Source: Streptomyces angustmyceticus (GTDB lineage: Bacteria; Actinomycetota; Actinomycetes; Streptomycetales; Streptomycetaceae). From it: DNA of 64,000 nucleotides. Position numbers and translations under genes: made by a program. The notes under the pieces were generated by a model. The model was not told the DNA's origin, searched no databases, and saw nothing but the letters and a program-made list of their open reading frames with translations. Positions 60,882-64,000 of this stretch are shown piece by piece (positions within the stretch are counted from its first letter, which is position 1; every line of letters starts with the position of its first letter). The stretch covers positions 4,873,501 through 4,937,500 of the forward strand of contig NZ_CP082945.1 in assembly GCF_019933235.1 (NCBI RefSeq). Direction: 5' to 3'.

Positions 60882-62066
60882 ATGACGACGACTTCCACGC
60901 CGACCACCACCGCCATCACCCACATCTCCCAGCTCGTCACCAACGACCCCTCCCTCGGTGAAGGCCCCCTCGGCCTGATCCAGGACGCCGCGGTCGTCAT
61001 CGACGGCGACCGCGTCGCCTGGGTCGGTGCCACCAGCAAAGCACCCGCCACCGACAACGCCGTCGACGCGGGTGGCCGGGCGGGCCTCCCCGGCTTCGTC
61101 GACTCCCACTCCCACCTGGTCTTCGCCGGCGACCGCACCGCGGAGTTCAACGCCCGGATGTCCGGCCGCGCGTACTCCGCCGGCGGCATCCGCACCACGG
61201 TCGCCGCCACCCGCGCCGCCACCGACGAGGCCCTGCACGCCAACGTCGCCCGCTACCTCGCCGAGGCGCTGCGCCAGGGCACCACCACCCAGGAGACCAA
61301 GTCCGGCTACGGCCTGACCGTCGAGGACGAGGCCCGCGCGCTGCGCATCGCCGCCGAGCACACCGACGAGGTCACCTTCCTCGGCGCGCACATCGTGTCG
61401 CCCGACTACGCCGACGACCCGGCCGGCTACGTCGACCTGGTCACCGGCCCGATGCTGGACGCCTGTGCCCCGCACGCCCGTTGGGTGGACGTCTTCTGCG
61501 AGACGGGCGCCTTCGACGGCGACCAGGCCCGCGCCGTCCTCACCGCGGGCAAGGCCAGGGGCCTGGTGCCGCGGGTGCACGCCAACCAGCTCGGCCACGG
61601 CCCCGGCGTCCAGCTGGCCGTCGAACTCGGCGCCGCCTCCGCCGACCACTGCACCCACCTCAGCGCGGCCGACATCGACGCCCTCGCGCAGTCCGACACC
61701 GTCGCCACCCTCCTGCCGGGCGCCGAGTTCTCCACCCGCGCCCAGTGGCCCGACGCCCGCCCGCTGCTCGACGCCGGCGCCACCGTCGCCCTGTCCACCG
61801 ACTGCAACCCCGGCTCGTCCTTCACCAGTTCCATGCCGTTCTGCATCGCGCTGGCGGTCCGCGACATGGGGATGACCCCCGACGAGGCCGTGTGGTCGGC
61901 GACCGCGGGCGGGGCCCGCGCCCTGCGCCGCACGGACGTCGGCCGGATCGCTCCCGGCGCCCGCGCCGACCTCGCCCTCCTGGACGCGCCCTCGCACGTC
62001 CACCTCGCCTACCGGCCGGGCGTCCCGCTCGTCTCGGCCGTGTGGCACAAGGGCGTACGCGTCTGA
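60882..62066 (+). CDS. hutI: Imidazolonepropionase
   Basis: Hydrolyses 4-imidazolone-5-propionate to N-formimidoyl-L-glutamate, between HutU and HutF. A 394-residue zinc amidohydrolase. [13 protein letters not shown] gives the HxH pair, [12 protein letters not shown] is the substrate loop, [11 protein letters not shown] has a metal His, and [16 protein letters not shown] carries the catalytic Asp. ATG 60882 follows GAAGGAGAA. It is the last gene of the operon, before a strong terminator. Confidence 0.97.
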   Translation: MTTTSTPTTTAITHISQLVTNDPSLGEGPLGLIQDAAVVIDGDRVAWVGATSKAPATDNAVDAGGRAGLPGFVDSHSHLVFAGDRTAEFNARMSGRAYSAGGIRTTVAATRAATDEALHANVARYLAEALRQGTTTQETKSGYGLTVEDEARALRIAAEHTDEVTFLGAHIVSPDYADDPAGYVDLVTGPMLDACAPHARWVDVFCETGAFDGDQARAVLTAGKARGLVPRVHANQLGHGPGVQLAVELGAASADHCTHLSAADIDALAQSDTVATLLPGAEFSTRAQWPDARPLLDAGATVALSTDCNPGSSFTSSMPFCIALAVRDMGMTPDEAVWSATAGGARALRRTDVGRIAPGARADLALLDAPSHVHLAYRPGVPLVSAVWHKGVRV

Positions 62067-62182
62067 CGGCCGCACGGCGCACCCGAGGCCCGGTCCGGCT
62101 CCCCGAGCCGGACCGGACCGCACGGCCCGTGGCACCGGACGCCGACAGCGGACGTCCGTGACACCGGACGCCCGTGGCGGCA

Positions 62183-62230
62183 GCAAAGGAGGGCCCGTCC
62201 CGAGCGATCCCGGGGCAGGCCCTCCTTTGC
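62183..62230. terminator. Bidirectional terminator between hutI and the sigma gene
   Basis: Arms GCAAAGGAGGGCC and GGCCCTCCTTTGC pair perfectly, with a partially paired inner stem. The TTTGC end gives a short T run on the plus strand, and the AAAG start does so on the minus strand. The genes on both sides converge here. Confidence 0.8.
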
Positions 62231-62274
62231 GCGGGCGACTGCCGGCCGCACGGGCCGGCAGGGACCGCGGTCCC

Positions 62275-63213
62275 TCACTCCTCGATCATGAGCCCCTTGC
62301 GGAGCCGCACGAGGGTGCGGGAGAGCAGACGGGAGACGTGCATCTGCGAGATGCCCAGCTCCTCGCCGATCTCGGACTGCGTCATGTTGGCGACGAAGCG
62401 CAGCGAGAGGATCTTCCGGTCGCGCGGCGGGAGTTCGGCGATCAGCGGCTTGAGGGACTCGACGTACTCGATGCCCTCGAGTCCGTGGTCCTCGTAGCCG
62501 ATGCGGTCCGCCAGCGCGCCCTCGCTGTCGTCCTCCTCGGGCTGGGCGTCCAGGGAGCTCGCGGTGTAGGCGTTGCTCGCGGCCATGCCCTCGACGACCT
62601 CGTCACGGCTGATGTCGAGGCGCGCGGCGAGCTCGTGCACGGTGGGGGCGCGGTCCAGCTTCTGCGCCAGTTCGTCGCCCGCCTTGGCGAGGTCCAGGCG
62701 CAGCTCCTGCAGCCGCCTGGGCACCCGCACGGACCAGCTGGTGTCGCGGAAGAAGCGCTTGATCTCGCCGATGATGGTCGGCATCGCGAACGTCGGGAAC
62801 TCGACGCCGCGGCCGATCTCGAAGCGGTCGATCGCCTTGATCAGGCCGATCGTGCCGACCTGGACGATGTCCTCCATGGGCTCGCTGCGGGAGCGGAACC
62901 GGGAGGCCGCGAACTTCACCAGCGCGAGGTTGAGCTCGACCAGGGTGTTGCGGACGTACGCGAATTCGTGGGTGCCTTCCTCGAGCGTTTCGAGACGCTC
63001 GAAGAGGGTCTTGGACAGAGCCCTCGCGTCCACCGGGCCCACCTCGTCGAACGGCGGGATCTCGGGCAGCCCCTCGATCTCAGTCGGTGCCGCCAGATCG
63101 GATTCGGCGGCGAGCGACTGGGAAGGGATCTGTCCGGTCGGGTCGGACGGGGGTGTCGACGATGCGGGCTGCCGGGTGTCGTCGGTGCGCAATTCGTCGA
63201 GCCGGGGTGACAT
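62275..63213 (-). CDS. SigB/SigF-type alternative sigma factor (SigI-like)
   Basis: A 312-residue group 3 sigma-70 factor. Region 2 includes RSEPMEDIVQVGTIGLIKAI and FEIGRGVEFPTFAMPTIIGE. Region 3 is RDTSWSVRVPRRLQELRLDL and APTVHELAARLDISRDEVVE. Region 4 is ELPPRDRKILSLRFVANMTQ followed by GISQMHVSRLLSRTLVRLR. Its position between hutI and a divergent STAS gene fits SigI. ATG 63213 has GGAGGAG upstream. The 260-base divergent region carries an imperfect palindrome TTGTCCA-TATAT-TGGGCAA (63351-63369). No HATPase anti-sigma gene lies beside it. Confidence 0.92.
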   Translation of the reverse strand: MSPRLDELRTDDTRQPASSTPPSDPTGQIPSQSLAAESDLAAPTEIEGLPEIPPFDEVGPVDARALSKTLFERLETLEEGTHEFAYVRNTLVELNLALVKFAASRFRSRSEPMEDIVQVGTIGLIKAIDRFEIGRGVEFPTFAMPTIIGEIKRFFRDTSWSVRVPRRLQELRLDLAKAGDELAQKLDRAPTVHELAARLDISRDEVVEGMAASNAYTASSLDAQPEEDDSEGALADRIGYEDHGLEGIEYVESLKPLIAELPPRDRKILSLRFVANMTQSEIGEELGISQMHVSRLLSRTLVRLRKGLMIEE

Positions 63214-63473
63214 GGTCTCCTCCATCGTTCTCGGCATATGGCTGCCGATGCCTCTACGCGAAGCTGCGGTGTGCGGCGCCTCCAAAGCCGGCCGTTTCGA
63301 ATGTGTAGCTCTACGCCTACCTGGCTTTGCATGAAGATGGCAAGTACGTGTTGTCCATATATTGGGCAATACGCGGATTGTTCAGCTACCGGGAGGCGTC
63401 GTGAAGGCGTAGGGTTCGACGAGCGCAGTCGGTAAGCAAACAGTCGTCTAGACAGCAAGAGGGGTGCGCGCGC

Positions 63474-63842
63474 ATGGACCGCGGGACGGTCGGCAGTGCA
63501 AGCCGGGGCCGGCTTCATGTCGAGATCCGCCATCACGGCGCCAGCGCGGTCGTGACGGTTTCGGGTGAGCTCGATCACCACACCGCGGATCTGTTGCGTG
63601 AGTCACTCGAAGGCTGTGTGGACGACGGGTACGCACGCCTGGTGGTGGACTGCTCACCCCTTGAGTTCATGGACTCCACCGGGCTCAATGTGCTGCTCGG
63701 CGCCCGCCTGAAGGCGGAGGCCGCGGGGGGCGGGGTTCATTTGGCGGGGATGCAGCCGGTGGTGGCCCGGGTCTTCGAGATCACCGGGGCGGAAGCGGTC
63801 TTCACGGTGCACGACTCCGTCGACGCGGCCCTGGCCGGCTGA
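63474..63842 (+). CDS. STAS-domain anti-anti-sigma factor
   Basis: A 122-residue anti-sigma-factor antagonist of the SpoIIAA/RsbV type. The phosphorylation loop is CSPLEFMDSTGLNVLLGARL, with the target Ser in MDSTG. VSGELDHHTADLLRESLEG is the first strand-helix unit. It should bind a kinase-type anti-sigma factor when unphosphorylated and so free the divergent sigma factor. In the relatives the kinase is encoded nearby, but here none is visible within the window. ATG 63474 was taken as the start. Confidence 0.92.
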   Translation: MDRGTVGSASRGRLHVEIRHHGASAVVTVSGELDHHTADLLRESLEGCVDDGYARLVVDCSPLEFMDSTGLNVLLGARLKAEAAGGGVHLAGMQPVVARVFEITGAEAVFTVHDSVDAALAG

Positions 63843-63852
63843 CATGGCGGCA

Positions 63853-63879
63853 GTGCCCGGAACGTTGCATTCCGGGCAC
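63853..63879 (+). terminator. Hairpin after the anti-anti-sigma gene
   Basis: A perfect 10-base stem, GTGCCCGGAA with TTCCGGGCAC, around a 7-base loop, 11 bases past the stop. No T tract follows. Confidence 0.65.
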
Positions 63880-63947
63880 GTAGTACGTGTCACAACTTCC
63901 GTACCCAAGAAGTGGGTGTTCTCACCGTCCGGTCGGGCAGGAGACAT

Positions 63948-64000
63948 CTGAATCCGTTGAATCAGTCAGTATCTGTTTTCCGTGAACAGGCGAATCGGTG
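63948..64000 (+). CDS. Probable start of a further gene, cut by the right edge
   Basis: AGGAGA at 63939-63944 is a good ribosome site. The frame beginning CTG (63948) or TTG (63957) stays open to the edge and would read LNPLNQSVSVFREQANR. A start at GTG 63982 in another frame cannot be excluded. Too little is visible to name a product. Confidence 0.35.
   Translation, partial: MNPLNQSVSVFREQANR

Overview
The window is a chromosomal segment of a Streptomyces or a very close relative. The evidence is the very high G+C with strong GC3 bias, frequent GTG starts, and Rpf-type secreted muralytic proteins. A tRNA-Leu(UAA) of the bldA type, a c-di-AMP (ydaO-type) riboswitch, Rex-type operators before a type II NADH dehydrogenase, and a SigB/F-type sigma factor with a divergent STAS protein also fit. 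From memory, the gene order resembles the S. coelicolor block running from mfd through rpf, eno, ndh, bldA and hut to sigI. I could not align it.

Layout. 1-9.7 kb: the end of mfd (cut at the left edge), an orphan LuxR-type regulator, a DUF2079 membrane protein, a SurA-like lipoprotein, a MazG pyrophosphohydrolase and a cytochrome P450. 10-16 kb: two Rpf/LysM proteins (the second behind a c-di-AMP riboswitch), enolase, a DivIC/FtsB-like protein, DUF501 and an exopolyphosphatase-like protein. 16-23 kb: ndh, a cyclopropane-fatty-acid-synthase-like methyltransferase and a MacB-type ABC exporter. 23.3-25.5 kb: bldA-type tRNA, about 0.9 kb without a gene, and a stand-alone ketosynthase. 25.7-29.7 kb: a translationally coupled glycosyltransferase pair, one a GT2 plus glycerophosphotransferase fusion. 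30-38.6 kb: a Bax-inhibitor-like protein, small conserved proteins, a thiolase, an SGNH hydrolase, cystathionine beta-synthase and a small membrane protein.

38.6-50.5 kb is a metabolic and transport area. It holds an NCS1 permease, a cysteine-dioxygenase-like cupin coupled to an amidohydrolase, a LacI regulator with a large inverted-repeat operator, an ECF sigma factor, a complete OpuC/ProU-type quaternary-amine ABC transporter, a histidine-ammonia-lyase-family protein whose Ala-Ser-Gly cofactor triad is absent, and an RpiR regulator. 50.6-56.3 kb: a membrane protein, a DAP-decarboxylase-like PLP enzyme, and a four-gene coupled ABC/regulator/membrane operon behind a long palindrome. 56.6-62.1 kb: a hut operon (hutU, an M20 amidohydrolase, hutF, hutI). 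The right end has a SigB/F-type sigma gene, a divergent anti-anti-sigma gene and the probable first codons of another gene.

The most interesting signal links three places. The promoter regions of the NCS1 permease, the OpuC-type operon and hutU share a TTGAC(C/T) box followed within a few bases by (C/T)ATTCA, at almost the same distance from the start codons. The first two also share a further 20-30 bases. Together with the MIO-less lyase divergent from the betaine-type transporter, this suggests a co-regulated system for uptake and breakdown of a trimethylammonium histidine derivative (hercynine or ergothioneine type) feeding the hut pathway. That is inference, not proof.
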